Shown here one piece after another: positions 1-5,345 of a stretch of 5,548 bases of DNA. The notes under the pieces are model-generated. The model was not told where the DNA came from and made no database searches. It was given only the letters and a program-made list of their open reading frames with translations. The DNA comes from an uncultured Oscillospiraceae bacterium (GTDB lineage Bacteria > Bacillota > Clostridia > UBA1381). Position 1 is the first letter of the stretch. Each line of letters opens with the position of its first letter. The stretch lies in contig CAMNAT010000166.1 in assembly GCA_946531785.1 (NCBI GenBank), positions 1 to 5,548 of the forward strand, read 5' to 3'. The translations under genes were made by a program, and so were the position numbers.

Positions 1-7
1 TTTTCAT
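1..7 (-). CDS. start of a divergent gene cut by the left edge
   Basis: A minus-strand ATG at 7-5 followed by AAA is the probable start of a gene that runs off the left edge; only two codons are inside the window, so nothing can be said about its product. Support comes from its upstream region: an AGGATGG ribosome site at 24-18 lies 10 bases before the ATG, and a good promoter (TTGACA, 17 bp, TATTAT) lies further upstream on the same strand. The ribosome site is imperfect, so the start could also lie beyond the edge. Confidence 0.45.
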
Positions 8-51
8 ATCTGTACTTCCATCCTGTTAAAATTTATCATTCTACTCATCTT

Positions 52-80
52 ATAATAGCATAAATCTCATTGTTTGTCAA
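52..80 (-). promoter_or_regulatory. sigma-A promoter reading left
   Basis: On the minus strand a perfect -35 TTGACA (80-75) is followed after exactly 17 bp by TATTAT (57-52), five of six to consensus. Transcription would start near position 45 and give a leader of about 40 bases before the ATG at 7. It stands back to back with the rightward promoter at 107-135, with 26 bp between the two -35 boxes. Confidence 0.75.
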
Positions 81-106
81 CGAACTAAAAAATCTTACAA
101 ATATTA

Positions 107-135
107 TGGACAATAACGCCGATATGTGATATACT
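107..135 (+). promoter_or_regulatory. extended -10 promoter of the mannosyltransferase gene
   Basis: TGGACA (107-112, five of six to TTGACA) is followed after 17 bp by TATACT (130-135), with an extended -10 TG at 127-128. Transcription would start near 142, leaving a leader of only about 25 bases with the ribosome site GGAGGG at 152-157. No operator-like repeat or riboswitch fits in so short a leader, so the gene is probably expressed constitutively or controlled by overlap with the divergent promoter. Confidence 0.75.
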
Positions 136-166
136 GTCAGTATGAATAAACGGAGGGATCATAACA

Positions 167-1453
167 ATGTTTTTTAATATTTTATCCAGTGTATGTATCT
201 GGGGAGCGGCGCTCATAGTGCTGCTGAGACTTGTCTCCAATTCCGGCATCAGACTCGGGCTGCCGGATGCGATATTCGCGGACAAGGGGCTTCACGGCGG
301 ATTTGAGACGGGCAGAAAAGACACCGCGGCGGTGTTCGGGCTGGCGCTGCTGTTCAGGCTCATAGTGTTCGCGCTGTCGATATTGGCGATATATATTTTC
401 CGGGAAAACAAATTTTCATGGCAGGATCTGATCGGCGAGTATCTTAAATGGGATGCAAACAACTATCAGCGCATAGCGATAGGCGGCTACAGCTACCATG
501 TCGAAAACGGCACAGACTTCACGACGCTTGCGTTCTTCCCACTCTATCCGTGGCTGATACGCATCGTGAACATTATCTTCAGAAACGAGATCCTGAGCGG
601 TATCATAGTTTCGTCATTGCTGTATTCGGGCGCATGCTGCTTTTTGTACAAGCTGATGGCGATCGACTATAACCGCGCAACGACGATAAGGGCGATCGTT
701 TTTATATCGGTATTTCCTCATTCGCTGTTCCTCGGAGTCATGATGAACGAGAGTACGCTGCTGTTCACGCTCTGCGCCGGCTTCTACTTCATCCGCAGGC
801 ATAACTGGCCGCTGGTCGGCATCTTCGGCGCGCTGGCAGCGCTGTCGCGGCTTGCGGGCATACTGCTTGCCATACCGGCCGCGGTGGAGTGGCTTGAGGA
901 ATATAAGATACTTGACAGGCTGCGCCGGAAGGAGATCGGCGAGGTCTGGAGGCTGTTTTACTCCAAGGGACTGTGGATCTTCCTCATGCTCTTAGGCACA
1001 GGCATCTATCTTTACTGCAATTACAAAACGACCGGTGACTGGTTCAAATTCCTCGAATATCAGGATAGGATCTGGAATAACAAAAGCTGCTATTTCGGCA
1101 AAGGTATCCAGGGCATCTTCGCAAACCTTGTCCATGACGGCAAATATACAAAATTTGCAATGTGGCTGCCGGCTGTCGTATCCGTTATATTTGTTACGGC
1201 AGCGCTGATCTACGGACTGAGACGGCATAAGACAATGTACAGTGCATTCCTCGTAATATATATCATCATAAACACAGGTCTCACATGGCCTATAAGCGTT
1301 GCAAGATACATGGTCTGCGCGCTGCCGGCGTTTATGATCCTCGCCGATTTCTCCGAACGGCATAAATGGTCGGAGCATCTCCTGACCGCCTCGATGGCGA
1401 TAGCGTTCGGGATATATTTCGTGGCATATTTTATGGGCAGACAGATCCTATAG
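167..1453 (+). CDS. PIG-V-like membrane mannosyltransferase
   Basis: This is a 428-residue polytopic membrane protein resembling bacterial members of the PIG-V (GPI mannosyltransferase II) family, GT-C-type glycosyltransferases that use a polyprenyl-phosphate sugar and act on the outer face of the membrane. Family-like marks are WDANNY at 95-100 followed by IAxxGY (103-108) after the first long hydrophobic segment (about 54-78), FFPLYPW at 123-129, NES at 194-196, SRLAG at 227-231 and WPISVARY at 374-381. Further hydrophobic stretches lie at about 5-22, 143-164, 174-208, 215-238, 268-285, 331-350, 358-375, 382-394 and 404-424. The start is fixed by GGAGGG at 152-157, nine bases upstream. It stands alone between its own promoter and a terminator, so no neighbour names its acceptor. 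Bacteria make no GPI anchors; a cell-surface glycan, glycolipid or protein acceptor is inferred. The family call is fairly sure, the sugar and acceptor are not. Confidence 0.82.
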   Translation: MFFNILSSVCIWGAALIVLLRLVSNSGIRLGLPDAIFADKGLHGGFETGRKDTAAVFGLALLFRLIVFALSILAIYIFRENKFSWQDLIGEYLKWDANNYQRIAIGGYSYHVENGTDFTTLAFFPLYPWLIRIVNIIFRNEILSGIIVSSLLYSGACCFLYKLMAIDYNRATTIRAIVFISVFPHSLFLGVMMNESTLLFTLCAGFYFIRRHNWPLVGIFGALAALSRLAGILLAIPAAVEWLEEYKILDRLRRKEIGEVWRLFYSKGLWIFLMLLGTGIYLYCNYKTTGDWFKFLEYQDRIWNNKSCYFGKGIQGIFANLVHDGKYTKFAMWLPAVVSVIFVTAALIYGLRRHKTMYSAFLVIYIIINTGLTWPISVARYMVCALPAFMILADFSERHKWSEHLLTASMAIAFGIYFVAYFMGRQIL

Positions 1454-1460
1454 CAAAAAA

Positions 1461-1488
1461 CAAGGCGGATTCTCCGCCTTGCTTTTTT
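1461..1488. terminator. bidirectional intrinsic terminator
   Basis: A perfect 9-bp stem (CAAGGCGGA, 1461-1469, with TCCGCCTTG, 1473-1481) closes a three-base loop TTC. It is followed by CTTTTTT on the plus strand and preceded by AAAAAA at 1455-1460, which becomes the U-run for minus-strand transcripts. It therefore ends both the mannosyltransferase gene, eight bases after its stop, and the convergent 97-aa gene. Confidence 0.92.
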
Positions 1489-1518
1489 AATTTTAAAAAA
1501 ATTGCTGATTTATCACGG

Positions 1519-1533
1519 CAACGCTTTGCGTTG
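1519..1533. repeat. short GC hairpin in the 3' region of the 97-aa gene
   Basis: The arms CAACGC (1519-1524) and GCGTTG (1528-1533) form a perfect 6-bp stem with a three-base loop. It lies just beyond the stop codon of the minus-strand 97-aa gene. There is no U-run right after it on either strand, so by itself it is not a convincing terminator. It may protect the 3' end of that transcript, upstream of the real terminator at 1461-1488. Confidence 0.45.
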
Positions 1534-1537
1534 TGTT

Positions 1538-1831
1538 TTATGCAAACTGCTTTATTGCCGCGTTGAGCCACCACTCGCCGATGTCGAGCGCCTTATAGAG
1601 GTTATCTCTGGTCGCCTTTCTGAACACCTGACCCTTGCCGAGCTCGCCGGAGTTGTCCATTACCTGGACAAGCACCTTTGTTGCCGCCTCGATATCGCCC
1701 TGCTTTTCGGTCTCGAGGATATCGAGCACAAGGATTAGCTTATCGTCAAGATTTCCGTAAAATATCCTGTTATCTACTCTGAATATCGGCTTGCCGTTAT
1801 ATGTCAGTATCTTCTTTTTCTTTGCTGCCAT
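1538..1831 (-). CDS. conserved-looking 97-aa protein of unknown function
   Basis: I do not recognise a named family. The product is a small cytoplasmic protein without signal peptide or membrane segment. It starts with a basic run (MAAKKKKI), then shows YNGKPI-FRVDNRIFYGNLDDK at about 11-31, a hydrophobic LILVLDI strand (32-38), ETEKQGDIEAATKVLVQV (40-57) and ends in a helix-like stretch with ALDIGEWWL (81-89). The pattern suggests short beta strands followed by a C-terminal helix. Similar small proteins occur, as far as I recall, in many Clostridia, which would fit a core housekeeping role, but this is from memory. The start is set by AAAGGGG (1847-1841) nine bases before the ATG and by a strong promoter at 1899-1927. 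It is monocistronic and ends toward the shared terminator at 1461-1488. It is a real gene rather than a shadow, as nothing overlaps it and its signals are complete. Confidence 0.82.
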   Translation of the reverse strand: MAAKKKKILTYNGKPIFRVDNRIFYGNLDDKLILVLDILETEKQGDIEAATKVLVQVMDNSGELGKGQVFRKATRDNLYKALDIGEWWLNAAIKQFA

Positions 1832-1898
1832 AAGGAATTACCCCTTTCCGTACCGCATGCGTTTTCCGCGCACAGCGTTATTTCCATATGCAGTCGGT

Positions 1899-1927
1899 AT
1901 TATAACATATATCACGAAATAATTCAA
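1899..1927 (-). promoter_or_regulatory. extended -10 promoter of the 97-aa gene
   Basis: On the minus strand TTGAAT (1927-1922) is followed after 17 bp by a perfect TATAAT (1904-1899) preceded by an extended TG (1907-1906). Transcription would start near 1892, giving a leader of about 60 bases with no obvious hairpin. The -35 hexamer is one arm of the inverted repeat at 1922-1941, so a repressor bound there would block it. Confidence 0.82.
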
Positions 1928-1941
1928 GTGGTAATTTGAAT
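1922..1941. promoter_or_regulatory. inverted repeat between divergent promoters, possible operator
   Basis: ATTCAA (1922-1927) and TTGAAT (1936-1941) are perfect 6-bp inverted arms 8 bp apart. The left arm coincides with the -35 box of the minus-strand promoter, and the right arm lies 16 bp before the -35 of the plus-strand operon. Its place suits a regulator acting on both sides, but 6-bp AT-rich arms can arise by chance, and I cannot assign a protein. Confidence 0.35.
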
Positions 1942-1957
1942 GTTTTTCTATATTCTC

Positions 1958-1986
1958 TAGACAAATCCGCACAAATGTGTTATTAT
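1958..1986 (+). promoter_or_regulatory. extended -10 promoter of the reductase/dehydrogenase operon
   Basis: TAGACA (1958-1963, five of six) is followed after 17 bp by TATTAT (1981-1986), with an extended TG at 1978-1979. Transcription would start near 1993, about 28 bases before the start codon at 2021. A small palindrome CACA-AA-TGTG (1970-1979) fills the 3' part of the spacer and reaches the extended -10 element. No Rex-like site was found. Confidence 0.8.
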
Positions 1987-2007
1987 ATATAAAAAGATGA
2001 TAAATCA

Positions 2008-2014
2008 AGGAGGT
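2008..2014 (+). promoter_or_regulatory. ribosome binding site that fixes the reductase start
   Basis: AGGAGGT lies six bases before ATG 2021. An in-frame upstream ATG at 1997 would place this near-perfect Shine-Dalgarno site inside the coding region, and that ATG lies only a few bases after the predicted transcription start with no site of its own. The start at 2021 is therefore preferred. Confidence 0.9.
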
Positions 2015-2020
2015 AAAACC

Positions 2021-3001
2021 ATGTATATCGCAGAAAAAGAAAGATATTCAAAAATGACATATAACCGCTGCGGTGCGAGCGGATTGAAGCTCCCGGCGTT
2101 CTCGCTCGGGCTCTGGCATAACTTCGGCAGCAATGACAGCTTTGATAACATGACCAACATGCTCACCACGGCGTTCGACCTCGGCATAACCCACTTTGAC
2201 CTCGCCAATAACTACGGTCCCTATCCCGGCAGCGCGGAGGAGAACTTCGGCAAGATCCTGAAGAACACGCTTGCGCCTTACCGCGACGAGCTCGTGATCT
2301 CGTCCAAGGCGGGATATTTCATGTGGGACGGCCCCTACGGAGACCGCGGCTCACGCAAATACCTCGTCGCAAGCTGCGACCAGAGCTTAAAGCGCACAGG
2401 CCTTGATTATTTCGATATATTCTACCATCACCGCCCCGATCCCGAGACCCCTATGGAGGAGACCGCCCAGGCGCTCGACTACATTGTACGCAGCGGCAGA
2501 GCCCTCTATGTGGGTATCTCAAACTACAACCCGGAGCAGACGATGGAGATGGCGCACCTGCTGCGCGACTTAGGCACACCGCTTCTGATAAACCAGGTAC
2601 GCTATAACATGTTTGAGCGCACACCGGAGGATTGGCTGTGGTCAGTTCTTGAAAACGAGGGCGCAGGCTCTATCGCGTTCTGCCCGCTCGCGCAGGGACT
2701 TTTAACAAACAAGTATCTCCACGGCATCCCCGAGGGCTCGCGCGCAACAAAGTCGCAGTTTCTGAACGCCGACCGCGTCAACCAAGCTCCCATCGACAAG
2801 ATAAAGGCTCTCAACGAGATCGCCGAAAAGCGCGGTCAGACACTGGCGCAGATGGCGCTTCTCTGGGACCTCCGCGGACCGCTTACAAGCGTTATCATAG
2901 GCGCATCGCGTCCGGAGCAGATCATAGAGAATGTGAAGTCGCTAGACGCGCCCGCGTTCACCGATGATGAATTAAAGATGATAGATGAAATATTGGGATA
3001 A
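2021..3001 (+). CDS. gpr: aldo/keto reductase, YghZ/Gpr-like (L-glyceraldehyde 3-phosphate reductase)
   Basis: This 326-residue NADPH-dependent aldo/keto reductase matches E. coli YghZ/Gpr (AKR14 group) along its length. Shared stretches include LSLGLWHNFG-like (28-36), AFDLGITHFDLANNYGP (51-67), GSAEENFG (70-77), GSRKYL (110-115), PMEETAQAL (144-152), YVGISNY and PLAQGLLT. The catalytic tetrad is visible as Asp60, Tyr65, Lys96 and His137; IIGASRPEQIIENV near the C-terminus contributes the cofactor site. The E. coli enzyme reduces L-glyceraldehyde 3-phosphate and methylglyoxal, so detoxification of reactive three-carbon aldehydes is the likely role. It is about 20 residues shorter than the E. 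coli protein, mainly at the C-terminal tail; the core is intact. It is the first gene of an operon with the Fe-dependent dehydrogenase 18 bp downstream. Substrate specificity in this organism is inferred. Confidence 0.92.
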   Translation: MYIAEKERYSKMTYNRCGASGLKLPAFSLGLWHNFGSNDSFDNMTNMLTTAFDLGITHFDLANNYGPYPGSAEENFGKILKNTLAPYRDELVISSKAGYFMWDGPYGDRGSRKYLVASCDQSLKRTGLDYFDIFYHHRPDPETPMEETAQALDYIVRSGRALYVGISNYNPEQTMEMAHLLRDLGTPLLINQVRYNMFERTPEDWLWSVLENEGAGSIAFCPLAQGLLTNKYLHGIPEGSRATKSQFLNADRVNQAPIDKIKALNEIAEKRGQTLAQMALLWDLRGPLTSVIIGASRPEQIIENVKSLDAPAFTDDELKMIDEILG

Positions 3002-3019
3002 TATAAGGAGATAAACGAT

Positions 3020-4162
3020 ATGAACAGCTTTGACATACGCACAAAAATATATTTCGGAGACGACGCGCTCGACCGGCTTATCGATATACCGTATAAAAAG
3101 GTGATGATAATCACCGATCCGTTTATCGCGGAGAGCGGTATGCTCCGGCTCATAACCGACAGGCTCGCGCAGGCGTTCATCGAGTTCAAGGTATTCTCGG
3201 ATGTTGTGCCCGATCCGCCGCTTGAGAAGATCGAGCTGGGCGTGAAGGCGCTTCTGGAATGCAACCCCGATGCGATCATCGCCGTAGGAGGCGGCAGCGC
3301 GATAGATTCCGCCAAATCCATACGCGAGTTCGGCAGCCGCGCGGGCGGCAAGCATATCGCGCTGATCGCGATACCCACCACCTCCGGCACAGGCTCAGAG
3401 GTGACGAGCTTCGCCGTTGTCACCGATACACAGAATAACATAAAATACCCGCTCGTCAGCGACAGTATGCTCCCGACCGAGGCGATCCTCGACGCGGAGC
3501 TGGTCAAGAGCGTTCCGGCATCGGTAACTGCCGATACAGGCATGGATGTCCTGACACACGCGATAGAGGCATATGTCAGCATCAAGAACAATGAGTTCTC
3601 CGCGGCGCTCGCGGAGAAGGCGATAGAGATCTGCGGCACCTTCCTTTTGCGCTCGTACCTCGATAATAACGACACGCACGCGCGGAAGAAGATGCATGTC
3701 GCATCCTGCCTTGCCGGGCTTGCCTTCAACAGCGCATCGCTCGGTCTCAACCACGGCATTGCCCATGCGCTCGGCGCAAGGTTCCATATTCCGCACGGCA
3801 GAGCAAACGCGATAGTGCTGCCGCATGTCATCGAGTTCAACTCCGGCATAAACAAGCACTCAAAGAGCAAGAAGGAATACCCCAAGTGCGTTGAAAAATA
3901 CTGCAATGTGGCAAAGCTCTTAGGCGTTAACAACTTTAACGAGATCACCACGATCCGCGCGCTCGTAGGCTGGATCCAGTTCATGAACAAGGAAATGAAC
4001 ATACCGCTTTCCGTTTCGCAATGCGGAGTGGACAAGCATGAGTACATGAACGCGGTGGAAGGTATGGCGGAAAAGGCGATAGCCGATTCCTGCACCGCGA
4101 CAAATCCGCGCGTCCCGACCAAGTCGGATGTTTGCCTGATATTAGAGCATATGTATGATTGA
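3020..4162 (+). CDS. iron-containing alcohol dehydrogenase (PduQ/EutG/FucO superfamily)
   Basis: This 380-residue group III, Fe-dependent alcohol dehydrogenase interconverts an aldehyde and an alcohol with NAD(P)H. The N-terminal nucleotide-binding half shows GGGS (90-93), SAKSI (97-101) and PTTSGTGSE (119-127). The C-terminal helical half carries the metal ligands, by alignment with FucO Asp196, His200, His263 and His277: Asp176 and His180 in GMDVLTHAIEAY, His245 in NHGIAHALG and His259 in IPHGRANA; the further conserved His is His249. All ligands are present and the length is normal for the family. AAGGAG (3005-3010) lies nine bases before the ATG, and the gene follows the aldo/keto reductase by 18 bp, so they are co-transcribed. 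The sequence style (NPDAIIAVGGGS, GTGSEVTSFAV) is like 1-propanol dehydrogenase PduQ, but no pdu or eut genes are near. The aldehyde is not determined; a short-chain fermentation or methylglyoxal-derived aldehyde is a fair guess. Confidence 0.93.
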   Translation: MNSFDIRTKIYFGDDALDRLIDIPYKKVMIITDPFIAESGMLRLITDRLAQAFIEFKVFSDVVPDPPLEKIELGVKALLECNPDAIIAVGGGSAIDSAKSIREFGSRAGGKHIALIAIPTTSGTGSEVTSFAVVTDTQNNIKYPLVSDSMLPTEAILDAELVKSVPASVTADTGMDVLTHAIEAYVSIKNNEFSAALAEKAIEICGTFLLRSYLDNNDTHARKKMHVASCLAGLAFNSASLGLNHGIAHALGARFHIPHGRANAIVLPHVIEFNSGINKHSKSKKEYPKCVEKYCNVAKLLGVNNFNEITTIRALVGWIQFMNKEMNIPLSVSQCGVDKHEYMNAVEGMAEKAIADSCTATNPRVPTKSDVCLILEHMYD

Positions 4163-4165
4163 TAC

Positions 4166-4186
4166 CCCCTTTCCCCTGAAAGAGGG
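4166..4186. repeat. small imperfect hairpin after the dehydrogenase stop
   Basis: CCCC-TTTC (4166-4173) pairs with GAAAG-A-GGG (4178-4186) with one bulged A and a CCCT loop. It starts four bases past the dehydrogenase stop codon and has no U-run. Together with the stem at 4193-4224 it makes a double hairpin, possibly stabilising the 3' end, or a remnant of a dispersed intergenic repeat. Confidence 0.4.
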
Positions 4187-4192
4187 CAGACT

Positions 4193-4224
4193 AAATAAGC
4201 CTTCTCCGGAGAGAAGGCTTATTT
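4193..4224. terminator. bidirectional terminator between convergent operons
   Basis: A perfect 14-bp stem (4193-4206 with 4211-4224) closes a CGGA loop. The outer part is AAATAAG on the left and CTTATTT on the right, so each strand ends in a U-rich arm; on the plus strand ATTT follows. It serves the dehydrogenase operon and the minus-strand kinase operon. The kinase stop codon (4225-4223) is inside the base of the stem, so a ribosome ending there would cover the stem base. Confidence 0.82.
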
Positions 4225-4900
4225 ATTTGCCGAATACCCCCGCCCTTGCGGTATGGGCTGCGGAGATGTCCATGTTGCAGCGGATGATGTGAAACTCCGT
4301 CTGCTCCATGAACGCATCGAGCGTGTCGAACAGCTCCAGCGCGGCGGGGCTTTTGGGTATGTATATCTGCCGCATCAGCCGCTCAAACGCGTCCGGACAA
4401 TCCGCAACGGAGTTTGCCGCCGCACGCTCTATAAAGCAGATATGCTTTATTTCCGTCCTGTCATTCACGCCCATATTCTCCTTGCCGTTATGCGGCGTGC
4501 CGTAGGCGTAAAATCTGCCGTCCATGCGGCGTATCAGCGGCTTATCGCCGTTTATAACGCGGCAATCGGGAAAGCTCTCCAACCACAAAAGGGTGTGGGT
4601 AGATTTACCCACACCGCTTTTTGCTAAAAATGCTATTCCGGTACCATTTACATCCAGAACCGAGCCATGCATAAGAAATCCGCCGTATGAGGTGATATTC
4701 TCCGCTATCTGACGGTAAAGCGCAAGGCTTTCAAGATAGCCCATATCCCCCTCGCCCTCAGAGGCGATCTGCGCGTCCGTTGCGGACACGCGAAAAGAAG
4801 GATCGCGCCGCTCCGTTATGTACGCGCTGTAAAGCTCCTGCACATACGGATATTTGTTATCCACCTCTATACAAAGCCCCGCAAGCTCAGCCATGAACAT
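4223..4900 (-). CDS. HprK-like P-loop serine kinase, short form
   Basis: This 225-residue protein resembles the kinase domain of HPr kinase/phosphorylase, without the HprK N-terminal domain (usual total above 300 residues). Seen in order: MHGSVLDVNGTGIAFLAKSG (77-96), matching the HG..L.V.G.G....G.SG region of HprK; a P-loop SGVGKST (95-101) with Ala93 where HprK has the first Gly; VINGDKP (115-121), where HprK has its acidic VADD; YGTPHNGKE (133-141); ICFIERA (154-160); and RQIYIPKSP (177-185). The family includes enzymes that phosphorylate the C-terminal Ser of lasso peptides, and many unstudied copies in Clostridia. The start at 4900 is supported by AAGAGGT (4917-4911), ten bases upstream, inside the end of the stalk gene; a second ATG at 4894 is possible but worse spaced. 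It is the last gene of a three-gene operon with one base to the stalk gene. Its target is inferred to be the upstream peptide or an unseen product. It is not the central HprK of carbon catabolite control. Confidence 0.8.
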   Translation of the reverse strand: MFMAELAGLCIEVDNKYPYVQELYSAYITERRDPSFRVSATDAQIASEGEGDMGYLESLALYRQIAENITSYGGFLMHGSVLDVNGTGIAFLAKSGVGKSTHTLLWLESFPDCRVINGDKPLIRRMDGRFYAYGTPHNGKENMGVNDRTEIKHICFIERAAANSVADCPDAFERLMRQIYIPKSPAALELFDTLDAFMEQTEFHIIRCNMDISAAHTARAGVFGK

Positions 4901-4901
4901 G

Positions 4902-5345
4902 TTATTCTGTACCTCTTGTTATATATACTGATGATGTTTCGCCGTCCCATTCCACATCCATGCCGTATGCCTCGGAAATGGCGCGGACAGGCACAAGCGT
5001 GCGCTCATCCACGATCACCGGAGCAATATCAAGCTGGGTGCGCGTTTCCTCGCCGGTGGCGAAATCCTTCACCGCGATGGCGCTCTTGCCGATCTGCAAA
5101 AGCACGCATCTTGCGCCTCTGGTCGCAAAGATCATCTGCGGCTCCGGTACCCATTCCACCTCAGCGCCGAGCGTTTCAAATATCTTACGCATCGGCACCA
5201 TCGTCCGCTCGTTGATTATCTGCGGCTCAACATCAAATTCGATCCTCTCACCGTCGATATAGACCGCTATGTCATCGGCAGCATATGCCGCCGATGACAT
5301 TATTAGAAAGAGTGCGGTGAGAAGTAGTGGGAGCAATTTTTTCAT
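4902..5345 (-). CDS. secreted protein with two stalk-type (copper amine oxidase N-terminal) repeats
   Basis: This 147-residue protein begins with a clear signal peptide: MKK, a hydrophobic core to about residue 17 and an AYA cleavage box ending at Ala22. The mature part holds two copies of the stalk domain motif known from the N-terminus of copper amine oxidases and from many Firmicute surface proteins: PQIINERTMVPMRKIFETLG (41-60) with EVEW (62-65), and PVIVDERTLVPVRAISEAYG (109-128) with DVEW (130-133), each followed by a short strand ending in TRG. No catalytic domain follows and there is no LPxTG or second membrane segment, so it is probably released or loosely held outside the cell. It lacks a recognisable ribosome site; its ATG shares a base with the peptide stop (TGATG), so translation is probably coupled to the 59-aa peptide. 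It lies one base before the kinase. The role is unknown: binding, stalk or scaffold are guesses. Confidence 0.88.
   Translation of the reverse strand: MKKLLPLLLTALFLIMSSAAYAADDIAVYIDGERIEFDVEPQIINERTMVPMRKIFETLGAEVEWVPEPQMIFATRGARCVLLQIGKSAIAVKDFATGEETRTQLDIAPVIVDERTLVPVRAISEAYGMDVEWDGETSSVYITRGTE
4911..4917 (-). promoter_or_regulatory. ribosome binding site of the kinase, inside the stalk gene
   Basis: On the minus strand AAGAGGT (4917-4911) lies in the last codons of the stalk gene and ten bases before the kinase ATG at 4900. It supports that start over the in-frame ATG at 4894, which would be 16 bases away. Confidence 0.6.

Noticed and set aside
142..177. 11-codon frame starting at ATG 142 and overlapping the mannosyltransferase start
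   Set aside because: The ATG is at the predicted transcription start and has no ribosome site of its own; it is out of frame and contains the Shine-Dalgarno site of the real gene. Not convincing as a leader peptide.
1958..2000. Rex (redox) operator before the reductase/dehydrogenase operon
   Set aside because: I looked for a TTGTTAA-N4-TTAACAA-like palindrome because Rex often controls alcohol dehydrogenases; only the short CACA-AA-TGTG palindrome is present, which does not match.
1997..2020. Upstream in-frame start of the aldo/keto reductase
   Set aside because: It would put a near-perfect AGGAGG inside the coding sequence and has no ribosome site; homology to YghZ begins after the ATG at 2021.
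2836..4122. Long 428-codon minus-strand open frame opposite the dehydrogenase
   Set aside because: It lies antisense over a complete Fe-dependent alcohol dehydrogenase and the end of the reductase; the product is Ser/Ile-rich without a recognisable domain, as expected for the complement of a GC-rich coding strand.
4253..4712. Plus-strand frames opposite the kinase and, at 4916-5262, opposite the stalk gene
   Set aside because: They mirror clearly recognisable minus-strand genes, have no ribosome sites and show low-complexity composition.
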